Shown: one piece after another, positions 40,038-48,432 of the stretch
Position numbering within the stretch: position 1 is the stretch's first letter
Layout: each line of letters opens with the position of its first letter
Translations under genes and position numbers: made by a program
DNA from: an uncultured Paludibaculum sp.
GTDB taxonomy: Bacteria > Acidobacteriota > Terriglobia > Bryobacterales > Bryobacteraceae
DNA length: 64,000 nt
Assembly: GCF_963665245.1 (NCBI RefSeq)
Contig: NZ_OY762269.1
Coordinates: 2,486,501-2,550,500, forward strand
Direction: 5' to 3'
The notes under the pieces: generated by a model
Told to the model about the DNA's origin: nothing
The model's database searches: none
The model's input: the letters and a program-made list of their open reading frames with translations, nothing else

Positions 40038-40084
40038 GCCTTTCGGGCGAACTTATCCCATAGGGAAGCGTTCAACCGAAAGGC
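40038..40084 (-). promoter_or_regulatory. Nested long hairpin in the rpsO-pnp intergenic leader
   Basis: A 47-base symmetric structure: outer arms GCCTTTCGG (40038-40046) and CCGAAAGGC (40076-40084), middle arms GAAC (40049-40052) and GTTC (40070-40073), inner arms TCCC (40056-40059) and GGGA (40063-40066), with a three-base loop and symmetric two- and three-base internal loops. It lies between rpsO and pnp on the transcribed strand. In E. coli a comparable stem in the pnp leader is cut by RNase III to start PNPase autocontrol; the same role here is inference. Confidence 0.6.
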
Positions 40085-40158
40085 TCGTGCCATGTCGGGA
40101 AGGTCCGCAGTGCGGAGCCCCACCGGAGGGGCGGGGAGACCGCAGAAGGAGCCTGAAG

Positions 40159-40428
40159 TTAGCGGCGGATACCGAGGCTAAGGATCAATGCCTTATAGCG
40201 CTCAGGATTCCGGCTCTTCAGATAGTCCAACAATCGGCGGCGGCGGGCAACCATGATGAGCAGGCCGCGGCGGCTGTGGTGATCCTTCTTGTGGGTCTTA
40301 AAGTGCTCTGTAAGCAGCAGAATGTTCTGGCTCAGAAGAGCGATCTGCACTTCCGGCGACCCCGTATCCGTCTTGTGGACGCGATACTTGGTAATCGTAT
40401 TTGTTTTGGCTTCAGCCGCCAGTGCCAT
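40159..40428 (-). CDS. rpsO: 30S ribosomal protein S15
   Basis: An 89-residue S15, the usual length. The diagnostic stretch is DTGSPEVQIALLSQNILLLTEHF followed (after KTHKKD) by HHSRRGLLIMVARRRRLLDYL and ending near RYKALILSLGIRR. It binds 16S rRNA at a three-way junction early in small-subunit assembly. The gene is immediately upstream of pnp on the minus strand. AGGAG lies about 14 bases before the ATG. Confidence 0.95.
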   Translation of the reverse strand: MALAAEAKTNTITKYRVHKTDTGSPEVQIALLSQNILLLTEHFKTHKKDHHSRRGLLIMVARRRRLLDYLKSRNPERYKALILSLGIRR

Positions 40429-40495
40429 TATTTAAAACACACTCCTCATGTTACGTTCGTTTTCTTTACCATTTCAGAGTAGCACAGTTCCGTGA

Positions 40496-40936
40496 CTACT
40501 TCCGAGCGCAGGCCTCTTCGTAGCCTCGCGCGAGATGGTAGATGAGCAGATCGAAGAACCGGCCCAGCCGGTGTTCGAGCTCTTCTTCGGCGTAGAGATC
40601 CACGCTCGTCTGGACCAGCGCTTCGTCCCGTATGAAGTCGAGCGTGGCGTCCTTCATCAATTGTACAGTGCGCAGAGCCTGGCTGAGGGGGACCCCTTCC
40701 CGGTAGCGTTCGCGGCCGACTCTCTCATAGTGCAGGGCGAGTTCGTCCTCATGTTGGGCGGAGACGAGGTAGTTACCCAGATTGTGGAGCAGACGCCGGC
40801 AGGTTTCGGTGATCTCGGATTCCGGCAATTGGCTGATGTGGGAGAGTCCGTGGCTGGAGCGAAGCAGGCGAAGAAAGTGTCCACTGATCGCCTCCCAGTG
40901 GTCCTCAATTTGATGGATGAGTCTGGCGGATACCAT
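40496..40936 (-). CDS. RsbRD N-terminal-like sensory protein
   Basis: A 146-residue all-helical protein. The segment RRLLHNLGNYLVSAQHEDEL with YERVGRERYREGVPLSQALRTV resembles the N-terminal four-helix domain of RsbR/RsbRD stressosome proteins (RsbRD_N), which in other proteins precedes a STAS or kinase domain. Here that partner domain is absent, so it may act as a stand-alone sensor or inhibitor. It is separate from rpsO by about 65 bp on the same strand. Assignment rests on sequence pattern only. Confidence 0.55.
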   Translation of the reverse strand: MVSARLIHQIEDHWEAISGHFLRLLRSSHGLSHISQLPESEITETCRRLLHNLGNYLVSAQHEDELALHYERVGRERYREGVPLSQALRTVQLMKDATLDFIRDEALVQTSVDLYAEEELEHRLGRFFDLLIYHLARGYEEACARK

Positions 40937-41046
40937 AACGCAGCCTTTCTAGCGATTGGGTAGGCTGGTTCTGAAGTACGCCGGACGCGCAGCGGAGTCA
41001 AGGGGTTTGCCGCGGACCGGATTGTGTTCCGGCCCGCGGACAGAGA

Positions 41047-41520
41047 CTACGCGCGCCGGTAGTTCGCCAGCATGAACGCTCGCCAGGTCCCATCGTCCTC
41101 TAGCACCTGGGAAGTCAGCGTCCGATGATCGTTGCTTACAAACCCCATGACGTCACGGTAGCGGGCAAGCTGGCTTTGGTCCTTCATGGCGGGCCCCTCG
41201 CTTTCGAGCGTCAGAGTATTCCCAGCGGCGTTCAACTCGCCGTCATAAATCCATAGATGGGTCATCATCGACCCGATCCAGGTGCCCACGAACCTTTTTG
41301 TCCGTGAGTCGAAGCCGAGCGTCATCACGGAGGTGGCGGGGCCACAGCCGGGCATATCGCCCTCTCCTTCGGCAACAGCCCAGAGCCCGCCTATGGACCG
41401 GACCACCTCGCTGCCCTTGGACTGCGCAGGCGGCTGGCCGGGCGCCATCGTTGCCTCAACCTCGTACTGCCATTCTCCGATAAGTTTGTGCAGCCACTCA
41501 TGTTCCATCTGCGTCTTCAT
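41047..41520 (-). CDS. DUF1579 family protein
   Basis: A 157-residue protein whose pattern (HEWLHKLIGEWQYEVEATMAPG, SIGGLWAVAEGEGDMPG, VMTLGFDSRTKRFVGTWIGSM) is typical of DUF1579, a lipocalin-like beta-barrel family of unknown function. I start at ATG 41520 (MKTQMEHEW), preceded by GGGAGGG; ATG 41553 lies upstream but has no better site. It is the last gene of a small minus-strand pair with the DinB protein at 42204, separated by about 50 bp. Confidence 0.75.
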   Translation of the reverse strand: MKTQMEHEWLHKLIGEWQYEVEATMAPGQPPAQSKGSEVVRSIGGLWAVAEGEGDMPGCGPATSVMTLGFDSRTKRFVGTWIGSMMTHLWIYDGELNAAGNTLTLESEGPAMKDQSQLARYRDVMGFVSNDHRTLTSQVLEDDGTWRAFMLANYRRA

Positions 41521-41568
41521 CGTCCCTCCCATGGTTCTCTCAGACGAACCCAATCATTGTGGCGGCGG

Positions 41569-42204
41569 CTACTTCGCCGGGAAATTCGGGTCGGCCTTCA
41601 CTTCCAGGATCTGCCGTGTGTGCCGTTCACTGTGGGCGGAGGAGAAGAGCACCCATTGGTATGCATCCAGTGGTTGACCGATGGGTGAGTCCACTACATG
41701 GTCCCGCAGTCCCTCGGTGGACCTCAGAAATTCGGCCGTGCGGGCCCTGGCCTTCAGGAATTGATCCGTTGACTCGCGCGGAGACCAGCGTCCGGTTGGA
41801 GTGAGCGGGCCGGGCGCCTGCGCTTTGTGGGAGCGGTCGACAATCGCCGCGAGAACCAGCTTGTCGCCGGCCTTGATGTCTCGATCGGGTTTGCCCGCGG
41901 GCGCCTGCATGATCTTTTTGGTGATGGTCTCCAGGAAGAACCCTTCGCTGAGTGCGATATGCTCAAGCACTTCGCCAATGGACCACCGGTCTGGGCCTGC
42001 TTTGAACTTCAACTGGGCGTCGGACAGTCCTTTCGTCGCCTCAATCACGTCATGGCGGGTTCGTTCCAGCTGCGCCAGACCCGCCTGCCTGTCAGAATCG
42101 CTCAGATCGGCGCTGGCGGGAATGGCCGTCAGCGCGAGCGCTATCACCGCGGTACCTCGCAGCATCTGATGGGCGGAAGAGCTCCAAAGGCGGTGAGATT
42201 TCAT
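41569..42204 (-). CDS. Exported DinB-superfamily protein
   Basis: A 211-residue protein with a signal peptide (HQMLRGTAVIALALTAIPASA) and a DinB_2-type four-helix bundle. The three metal-ligand histidines are in EVLEHIALSE and AHSERHTRQ. Exported DinB proteins are unusual because most family members are cytoplasmic thiol transferases; the role in the periplasm is unknown. Ribosome site AAGGAG lies upstream of the ATG. Together with the cytoplasmic DinB gene at 34614 this gives two family members in the window. Confidence 0.8.
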   Translation of the reverse strand: MKSHRLWSSSAHQMLRGTAVIALALTAIPASADLSDSDRQAGLAQLERTRHDVIEATKGLSDAQLKFKAGPDRWSIGEVLEHIALSEGFFLETITKKIMQAPAGKPDRDIKAGDKLVLAAIVDRSHKAQAPGPLTPTGRWSPRESTDQFLKARARTAEFLRSTEGLRDHVVDSPIGQPLDAYQWVLFSSAHSERHTRQILEVKADPNFPAK

Positions 42205-42443
42205 GCCTGTTTCTCCTTGTGATTGAGTTCTTGAAGCGGGCCCACGGCGAGGAACGCGAGGGGCCTTGCATCGTTGAGGTCACCAGATCGTCGAACCGCG
42301 GTCAGCCAAATCGACAAGGAATCCGCCAGTGAGGCGGCAGTTTGCACATGCAACACGAGCGGGCCATGCTCCTCCGGGCTGGAAATGCGGCTGGAGTTCT
42401 GATTACCCTGAAGATCGTCCGTCCATCTGCCGATATCGCGAGG

Positions 42444-43868
42444 GTGAGGACCGCTCTTTTCACGCTGTTGCTGCTGCCGTTCCCCATTCAGGCAGCCTCG
42501 GTCAGCGACCTGCGGCTGGGCTCCTTGGCCAGTGAATCCGCCTGCTCCATCACCAAGTCGTCGACCCGGTTTAGTGCAGATTCCCAGCAGGCCTTCGTTC
42601 AGTTCAACGCCCGCGGGGTCCATGCCGGCGACCAGTTGCGCATCGACTGGGTGAATCCTGGCGGCTCCGTGTCGTCCTCAGTCCCCTACGAAGCGCTTCC
42701 GGCTGCTGCCAACCTCTGCTTTCTCAGTGCCTTGCCAATTGGCGGCTTCGCGCCAGCCACCCAGCCCGGCGCTTGGACGGTCCGCGTGATCATTAATGAA
42801 AACGTCGCTGGCCAGGCCCGTTTCGTGATCGAAGGCGCAGCCACCAATCTGGCGGCCCGGGTCGTTCAAGTGACGGATCAGGAACTGGTTATCGATGCCA
42901 CTGGAGCCACCTCGGACACTTCCATCAACATTGCCCGGTATACTCCATCCGGTGGATGGCAGTACATCGCCCCTTTGCTGGCGGAGCATCAGGACGGCAA
43001 TCGGATCACCGCTCCCATCCCCAAACTCGATGCGGCCGAGTACCTGGTCATTCTGCGCAATCCGGACGGCTCGCAAAGCCCCCCTGTCCGGTTCGTCATC
43101 TCCACGGGGGGCGGCTACACCATGCCGATCCTCACCACCGAGCGCTGGCGGATCTCGCAACGTCCCTATGGCTCCTACTCCCATTGGGGCCGCAGCATCC
43201 ACGCCTACGACATCGCACCCATAGACGCCCGATTCGTCACGGCCATGCGGGGCGGCGTCGTCTCCGCCCACGACCTCGGCCTGGGCCAGACGCCGAACCT
43301 ACGCATCTTCGGCAACTACATTTCGATTCAACATGATGACGGCGAGTTCTCGCACTACGCCCATCTCCGGACAGGGACATTCCGAGTTCGCACTGGCCAG
43401 CGGGTGGAGGCGGGCGATGTCCTGGCCGAGGTCGGTACCAGCGGCTATTCCTTTGGCCGGCATGTCCACGTCCACGTGACGAAGTCCGCGTCGATTTCCG
43501 CGCAGAGCATCCCGTTCCGTTTCGAAGACAAGCCGGTCGTTCTTACGAAGGCTGCCACCCCAGGACGACCGCAGGCCAAGCCGGCGGTGCGCCCGCGCTG
43601 GAGCGGGGAACTGGGCTTCGCCGAGTGGTGGACGCGCCTCCTGCCAGTCCCTCGTGGAGCCAAGGCGTTGGAGGTCAAACTCGGCTGGGAGGACAAGGCT
43701 ACCGACTTCGACCTCTATGTCGTCAGCCCCAGCGGACACACCTACCGGCCCGAAGACGAGGCCATCCGCATCGAAGGGCCGGAACCGGGCTCCTGGCGGG
43801 TGTCCGTCCAGGCCGTCCGGGGGGCCGGAAACAGCCTATCTTTTTGGGTGGAGCCCTCCACCCGGTAA
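42444..43868 (+). CDS. Exported M23 (LytM-type) metallopeptidase
   Basis: A protein of about 474 residues. It begins with a signal peptide (RTALFTLLLLPFPIQAAS), has two Ig-like N-terminal segments, and an M23 domain: HYAHLRTGTFRVRTGQRVEAG, then GTSGYSFGRHVHVHV with the HxH zinc motif. A further C-terminal pre-peptidase-like beta domain (FDLYVVSPSGHTYRPEDEA) follows. M23 enzymes cut peptidoglycan crosslinks or act as amidase activators. The first zinc-site His is probably in SIHAYDIAP, but its spacing to Asp is one shorter than usual. The start is uncertain; GTG 42444 fits the signal peptide, and in-frame ATGs lie at 42342-42366. A terminator follows. Confidence 0.75.
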   Translation: MRTALFTLLLLPFPIQAASVSDLRLGSLASESACSITKSSTRFSADSQQAFVQFNARGVHAGDQLRIDWVNPGGSVSSSVPYEALPAAANLCFLSALPIGGFAPATQPGAWTVRVIINENVAGQARFVIEGAATNLAARVVQVTDQELVIDATGATSDTSINIARYTPSGGWQYIAPLLAEHQDGNRITAPIPKLDAAEYLVILRNPDGSQSPPVRFVISTGGGYTMPILTTERWRISQRPYGSYSHWGRSIHAYDIAPIDARFVTAMRGGVVSAHDLGLGQTPNLRIFGNYISIQHDDGEFSHYAHLRTGTFRVRTGQRVEAGDVLAEVGTSGYSFGRHVHVHVTKSASISAQSIPFRFEDKPVVLTKAATPGRPQAKPAVRPRWSGELGFAEWWTRLLPVPRGAKALEVKLGWEDKATDFDLYVVSPSGHTYRPEDEAIRIEGPEPGSWRVSVQAVRGAGNSLSFWVEPSTR

Positions 43869-43923
43869 CCCATTGCCAAAATAGGACTTATTAGTCCGAT
43901 ATAGGTGGTTTGGGGTCCGGTCG

Positions 43924-43948
43924 GCCCCTCCGCGAAGGGGCTTTTCTT
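43924..43948 (+). terminator. Rho-independent terminator after the M23 gene
   Basis: GCCCCT (43924-43929) pairs with AGGGGC (43936-43941) across a six-base loop and is followed by TTTTCTT. It separates the peptidase gene from the ccm cluster, which therefore needs its own promoter; TATACT at 43992-43997 is a possible -10 but no -35 is evident. Confidence 0.8.
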
Positions 43949-44013
43949 GCATCCTATCAACGTATTAGCGACATTCCTGAACGGATTGCCGTATACTGGG
44001 GGCAAGGTGACGC

Positions 44014-44463
44014 ATGAAGACCTACGCCCGGTTTACCATTCTCGTGGTCGCAATCGTTGGTACGTTGGCCTGGTTGGCCGCCAGCGGAATTAGCGAGTCA
44101 AAGACTTACTACAAAACGATCTCCGAACTGAAACAACTGCCGGGCGGTGAGGGCACCAAACGTGTGCGCGTCACCGGTGATGTCGTGCCCGGCTCCATCC
44201 GGCGCGACGGAGAGCGTGTGCACTTCAAGATTGCCGAGAAGGGCCACCCGCAGATCCTGGATGTTGTGTACACCGGCAAGGATCCGCTGCCCGACACCTT
44301 CCGTGACAATGCTCAGGCCATGGCCGATGGCAAGCTCCAGTCCGATGGAAGTTTCCAGGCCAGTTCCATTGCCGCCAAGTGTCCCTCTAAGTATGAAGCG
44401 GCTCCCGGTGGCAAACCGGCCGCGCAGCCGCTGAACGGCGCCAAACCGCCGTCAATGTCGTAA
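44014..44463 (+). CDS. ccmE: Cytochrome c maturation heme chaperone CcmE, CxxxY type
   Basis: A 149-residue CcmE with one N-terminal membrane helix and a periplasmic OB-fold beta-barrel (VRVTGDVVPGSIRRDGERVHF, then VVYTGKDPLPDTFRDNAQAM). CcmE normally holds heme covalently through the His of HxxxY. Here the site is KCPSKYE with Cys123 and Tyr127, the CxxxY variant known from archaea and Desulfovibrio-type systems. The chaperone passes heme from CcmABCD to CcmF/H. It is the first gene of the ccm cluster with a 27-bp gap to ccmF. The C-terminal tail is Pro/Ala rich. Confidence 0.88.
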   Translation: MKTYARFTILVVAIVGTLAWLAASGISESKTYYKTISELKQLPGGEGTKRVRVTGDVVPGSIRRDGERVHFKIAEKGHPQILDVVYTGKDPLPDTFRDNAQAMADGKLQSDGSFQASSIAAKCPSKYEAAPGGKPAAQPLNGAKPPSMS

Positions 44464-44490
44464 GACCCCGATCTCAAGGGAGCACACTTC

Positions 44491-46506
44491 ATGGAGACTC
44501 TCGGCGCTTTCGCCATTCTACTGGCCTTCTGCCTTGCCATCTACGCTTTCTCGGCGTCACTGGTGGGTTCCATCCGGAAGCGGGCGTTCCTGGTTGTCAG
44601 CGGCGAACGCGCGGTGTATGGCGTTTGGATACTGATGACCACGGCTGCCGGCATTCTGGTCTATTCGCTGATGACCAGTGACTTCCGGCTCGCCTATGTG
44701 GCCGCCCGCTCGAACCGAGCCATGCCGATGGTCTACAAGTTCGCCGCCTGGTGGGGTGGCCAGGAAGGGTCGCTCCTGCTCTGGTCCTGGCTGCTGTCTA
44801 CCTTCTCGGTGATGGTCCTGTGGACCAACCGCCACAAGTTCCGCGACATGATGCCTTATGTCATCGCGGTGCTGAGCTTTACGCAAATCTTCTTCTGCAC
44901 TCTGAATGCGTTCGTCGAGCCGCCTTTCCAGGTGCTAGCCGTTGGCAGGGGTGTCCAGGCGGTTGCCGATGGCAATGGGCTCAATCCCCTGCTGCAGCAT
45001 CCGGCGATGGCCATCCACCCGCCCATGCTCTATCTCGGCTACGTTGGCTTCATCGTCCCCTTCGCCTTTGCGTTTGCCTCCCTGGTCACGAAACAGCCCG
45101 GTGAAAAGTGGATCGCCACCACACGGCGCTGGTCGCTGATTACCTGGGCGTTCCAGTCCACGGGCATCCTCCTGGGTGCCGGCTGGGCCTACGCGGTTCT
45201 CGGATGGGGCGGCTACTGGGGTTGGGACCCGGTGGAAAACGCTTCGCTGCTGCCCTGGATCACCGCCACTGCCTTCCTCCACTCCGTGATGATGCAGGAG
45301 AAGAAGGGCATGATGAAGGTCTGGAACATGGTCCTCATCGCGTCGACATTCTTTCTGTGCATCTTCGGGACCTTCCTCACACGTTCTGGAGTCGTCTCCA
45401 GTGTCCACGCTTTCGCGCAGAGTTCCCTCGGATCGTGGTTCCTCGGCTACCTGGCCATCGCCGTCGGCATTACGACGTTCATGATCATCAAGCGGCTGGA
45501 CTACCTGAAGTCCGAAGCGCACCTCGAGAGTGTCCTCAGCCGCGAATCCAGCTTCCTGTTCAACAACCTGATCCTGCTTGCTTCCAGCTTCGCCGTGCTG
45601 TGGGGCACTTTGTTCCCCGTGCTGACGGAAGCCGTGATGGGCGAGAAAATCACTGTCGGTGCCCCGTTCTTCAATAAGGTAAACATCCCCATCGGCCTGT
45701 TCCTGCTGCTGCTCACTGGCGTGGGGCCGCTCATCGCGTGGCGCCGCAGTTCGTGGGATAGCCTGAAGCGCGCGTTCCGCTGGCCCACCATCGCCTTTGC
45801 GCTCACCATCGTTGGCCTGGTTGCCTCAGGCATCCAGCACATCTACGCGCTGATCAGTTTCGGGCTCTGCGCCTTCGTAACGGTCACCATCGTGATGGAA
45901 TTCTGGAAGGGTTCACGCGCCATCGCCATCAAGAACCAGATGAACCTCATCCGCGCCATGGTCGAACTGACGCACCGGAATACGCGGCGCTATGGCGGCT
46001 ACCTGGTCCATATGGGCATCGTCATCATGTTCATCGGGTTCACCGGCGCGGCCTTCAATAAGGACACGACCCGCGAAGTGAAGATCGGCGAGCACATCCA
46101 GCTTGGCAACTACGATCTGCAGGTGAAGCAGGTGTTGGATGGGGACAACCCGAACTATTCATGGCAGCGGGCTGTCATCGGCGCCTCCAAGAATGGCGAG
46201 CCCCTGGGCGATTTGACGCCGGAGCGACGAGTCTATGTGTCCAGCCAGCAGCCCACATCCCAGGTCTCCATCCGCCGCCGGCTGAACGAGGACCTCTATC
46301 TCAATTTCGCGAGTATGAGCCAGACAGACGCCAATGCGGCCATTATCCAGGTCTACATCTTTCCCCTGGTGAGCTGCATTTGGGTGGGCTTCTATGTACT
46401 CTTATTCGGTACGCTCATTTGTCTGGTGCCGAGCAAGGTGAAGTACTCCTACGCTCGAACCGAAGTCGTTGGTGTCTATGCAAAACAAGCTCAGCCTACG
46501 AAATAG
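44491..46506 (+). CDS. ccmF: Cytochrome c heme lyase subunit CcmF
   Basis: A 671-residue polytopic membrane protein. The tryptophan-rich WWD heme-binding motif reads WGGYWGWDPVENASLLPW around residues 239-256, and the conserved His residues lie in HPAMAIHPPMLY and TFLTRSGVVSSVHAF. CcmF receives heme from CcmE and joins it to apocytochrome CxxCH sites with CcmH. Ribosome site AAGGGAG precedes the ATG. The gene overlaps ccmH by 29 bases. Length and hydrophobic profile are typical. Confidence 0.95.
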   Translation: METLGAFAILLAFCLAIYAFSASLVGSIRKRAFLVVSGERAVYGVWILMTTAAGILVYSLMTSDFRLAYVAARSNRAMPMVYKFAAWWGGQEGSLLLWSWLLSTFSVMVLWTNRHKFRDMMPYVIAVLSFTQIFFCTLNAFVEPPFQVLAVGRGVQAVADGNGLNPLLQHPAMAIHPPMLYLGYVGFIVPFAFAFASLVTKQPGEKWIATTRRWSLITWAFQSTGILLGAGWAYAVLGWGGYWGWDPVENASLLPWITATAFLHSVMMQEKKGMMKVWNMVLIASTFFLCIFGTFLTRSGVVSSVHAFAQSSLGSWFLGYLAIAVGITTFMIIKRLDYLKSEAHLESVLSRESSFLFNNLILLASSFAVLWGTLFPVLTEAVMGEKITVGAPFFNKVNIPIGLFLLLLTGVGPLIAWRRSSWDSLKRAFRWPTIAFALTIVGLVASGIQHIYALISFGLCAFVTVTIVMEFWKGSRAIAIKNQMNLIRAMVELTHRNTRRYGGYLVHMGIVIMFIGFTGAAFNKDTTREVKIGEHIQLGNYDLQVKQVLDGDNPNYSWQRAVIGASKNGEPLGDLTPERRVYVSSQQPTSQVSIRRRLNEDLYLNFASMSQTDANAAIIQVYIFPLVSCIWVGFYVLLFGTLICLVPSKVKYSYARTEVVGVYAKQAQPTK

Positions 46507-46969
46507 GATCGTCTTTGCGCTGGTGCTGAGCGCCGCTCTGCTACAGGGGACAGTGCCCCTGACGAACGAGCGCGTGCGGCGGCTGGGTGATCAGATGCAA
46601 TGCAAGTGCGGCTGCTATGCCAGCATCACGGGCTGCAACATGATCAACTGCCACTTCTCCGACCCGGTTCGTACCCAGTTACTGAAGCTGGTCGATGAAG
46701 GCAAGAGTGACGATGCCATCATTGCCGATATGGTCGCCGCCTATGGCAAGGACATCCTGCTGAAGCCGCCGTCCACTGGCTTCTACCTGTTGAGCTGGAT
46801 GATGCCATTCGTGTGGATCACCGGTGGGCTGGGCGCCATCTATCTCGTTTTGCGCAGCTATCTCAGAAAGCGCCCGGCTGCCGAGGGCCCCGGGCAGATC
46901 GTTGTAGAGTCGCCCGACCTGGCTCGCTACCGCGATCGCATTGACAAGGATCTCTCGGACTTGGAATAA
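46478..46969 (+). CDS. ccmH: CcmH-family apocytochrome reductase with a CxCGC motif
   Basis: A 163-residue membrane protein with an N-terminal signal or anchor, a cysteine-rich periplasmic domain, and one C-terminal helix (FYLLSWMMPFVWITGGLG). The cysteines are Cys42, 44, 46, 53 and 58 in QCKCGCY...GCNMINC, rather than the proteobacterial LRCxxC. The following segment (KLVDEGKSDDAIIADMVAAYGKDIL) is classic CcmH. It should keep apocytochrome cysteines reduced for heme ligation. ATG 46478 lies inside the ccmF end, implying translational coupling; a TTG at 46469 is an alternative. Confidence 0.85.
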   Translation: MQNKLSLRNRIVFALVLSAALLQGTVPLTNERVRRLGDQMQCKCGCYASITGCNMINCHFSDPVRTQLLKLVDEGKSDDAIIADMVAAYGKDILLKPPSTGFYLLSWMMPFVWITGGLGAIYLVLRSYLRKRPAAEGPGQIVVESPDLARYRDRIDKDLSDLE

Positions 46970-46984
46970 AGTGGTCCACGGCTC

Positions 46985-47419
46985 ATGATTTTCGCCGCCT
47001 CTATCCTGCTTACAGTGGGTGTTCTTGCTTTCGTATTGTTCGTCCGGCCTCAAGACCTGCCCGAACCCGAAGCCGCTTCGCCCACCCAACATCTAGAAGA
47101 CCGCAAGGCCGTCATCTACGACAACCTGCGCGACCTCAACTTCGAATACCGCCTGGGCAAGCTCTCCGAGGCGGACTACAACAAGACCAAACTGACGCTG
47201 CAGAACGAACTGGCAGGGGTGTTGGCTGAGATCGACCGGGTGATCAAGGGTGTCGCCAAGCCGGCCGCCGCGCCGGTCAAATCCGCCAAAGTCGAGGCTC
47301 CAAAAGAGGTGGCCAAATCGCCTGAGCCGCTCGTCTGCCCGCACTGCTCGGCCAAGTTCGACAAGCCGATGAAGTTCTGCGGGGAGTGCGGGAAGTCGAT
47401 GACGGGAGCCGCCGAATGA
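46985..47419 (+). CDS. CcmI-like membrane protein with a C-terminal zinc ribbon
   Basis: A 144-residue protein: one N-terminal helix (FAASILLTVGVLAFVLFV), then a CcmI-like coiled segment (EDRKAVIYDNLRDLNFEY, GKLSEADYNKTKLTL), an Ala/Lys/Pro linker, and a zinc ribbon with CPHC...FCGEC. CcmI presents apocytochrome to the heme lyase through a TPR domain; here that TPR domain is replaced by the zinc ribbon. The role is therefore inferred only from the N-terminal half and the position between ccmH and ccmA. Its stop overlaps the next start (ATGA). Confidence 0.65.
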   Translation: MIFAASILLTVGVLAFVLFVRPQDLPEPEAASPTQHLEDRKAVIYDNLRDLNFEYRLGKLSEADYNKTKLTLQNELAGVLAEIDRVIKGVAKPAAAPVKSAKVEAPKEVAKSPEPLVCPHCSAKFDKPMKFCGECGKSMTGAAE

Positions 47420-48432
47420 AATCCCTTCTGCTTTTCCTCATCGCCCTGCCTCTGGTGGCCGCCATTGACGGTACCGTCGTCAACAAAACCACGGGGAAAC
47501 CTCAGCCGGGCGTCACCGTGAACCTCACCAAGTTGGGCCAGAACGGCATGGAGCCCGCTGGTTCCGCGAAGTCCGGACCCGACGGCAAGTTCTCGATCGA
47601 GGCGCCCGCCGGCTCGGTCCATCTGCTGCAGGCCCTGTATCAAGGTGTCGCCTACAACATGCAGTTGCAGCCGGGTACGCCCACCACTGGGCTGCAGGTG
47701 CAGGTCTTCGACTCGCTGCCCAAGCTCAGCGCTGTCGACATGACGCAGCACATGATTCTCGTCGAGTCCGACGGCAAGGAACTGGTGGTGAACGAGAGCG
47801 TCATCTTCCAGAACGACAGCCAGACCACGTGGTACGACCCGCGGGCAGGCACGCTGCATTTTACTGCTCCACCCGAAGCGGGCAAGGACGTGAAATCGCG
47901 TGTCATCGCTCCCGGGGGCATGCCTGTCGAGCGTGAGCCGAAGCCCATCGGTGGCAAGGGCGAGTATGCCATCGATTTCCCGGTCAAGCCAGGGGAAACC
48001 CGCTTCGACATCAGCTACAAAGTGCCCATCAAGGAACCTATGGTCCTGAAGGGCCGCATTTTGCATGATCCTGGCCCGGTGCGCCTCATCGCCCCGCAGG
48101 GCATCACGGTGGAAGGCGATGGGCTCTCCTCTCTCGGCGCTGAGCCGCGGACGGGCGCGGCTATCTACGACATCAAGGGTGACGCCTACGCAGTGAAGAT
48201 CAGTGGGACCGGCACGCTACGCTCGTCGGAATCGGCCGCTCAGCCGGCCGGCGCGGCGCCAGAACAACCCGCGTCCGAGGACGGGCCCACCATCCAGCAG
48301 ATCATGCCCCCTGGCTACGAGCGGCAGTACAAATGGGCGCTCGGCCTCATCCTGGCCATCCTCGCTCTGAGCTTCGCGGCGCAGTATATGAAGTCCGCGC
48401 CCTCCTCCGCCAGGAGCAAGCCGAAGGCATGA
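47416..48432 (+). CDS. Membrane-anchored carboxypeptidase-regulatory-like protein in the ccm cluster
   Basis: A 338-residue protein with a signal peptide (MKSLLLFLIALPLVAA), a carboxypeptidase-regulatory/Ig-like N-terminal domain (IDGTVVNKTTGKPQPGVTVNL), a beta-rich middle part (MILVESDGKELVVNESVIFQN), and one C-terminal helix (WALGLILAILALSFAAQYM). Most of the chain is periplasmic. Both ends overlap neighbours by ATGA (with the zinc-ribbon gene and with ccmA), so translation is coupled. I do not recognise the middle domain and no ccm role is known for such a protein. Confidence 0.7.
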   Translation: MKSLLLFLIALPLVAAIDGTVVNKTTGKPQPGVTVNLTKLGQNGMEPAGSAKSGPDGKFSIEAPAGSVHLLQALYQGVAYNMQLQPGTPTTGLQVQVFDSLPKLSAVDMTQHMILVESDGKELVVNESVIFQNDSQTTWYDPRAGTLHFTAPPEAGKDVKSRVIAPGGMPVEREPKPIGGKGEYAIDFPVKPGETRFDISYKVPIKEPMVLKGRILHDPGPVRLIAPQGITVEGDGLSSLGAEPRTGAAIYDIKGDAYAVKISGTGTLRSSESAAQPAGAAPEQPASEDGPTIQQIMPPGYERQYKWALGLILAILALSFAAQYMKSAPSSARSKPKA

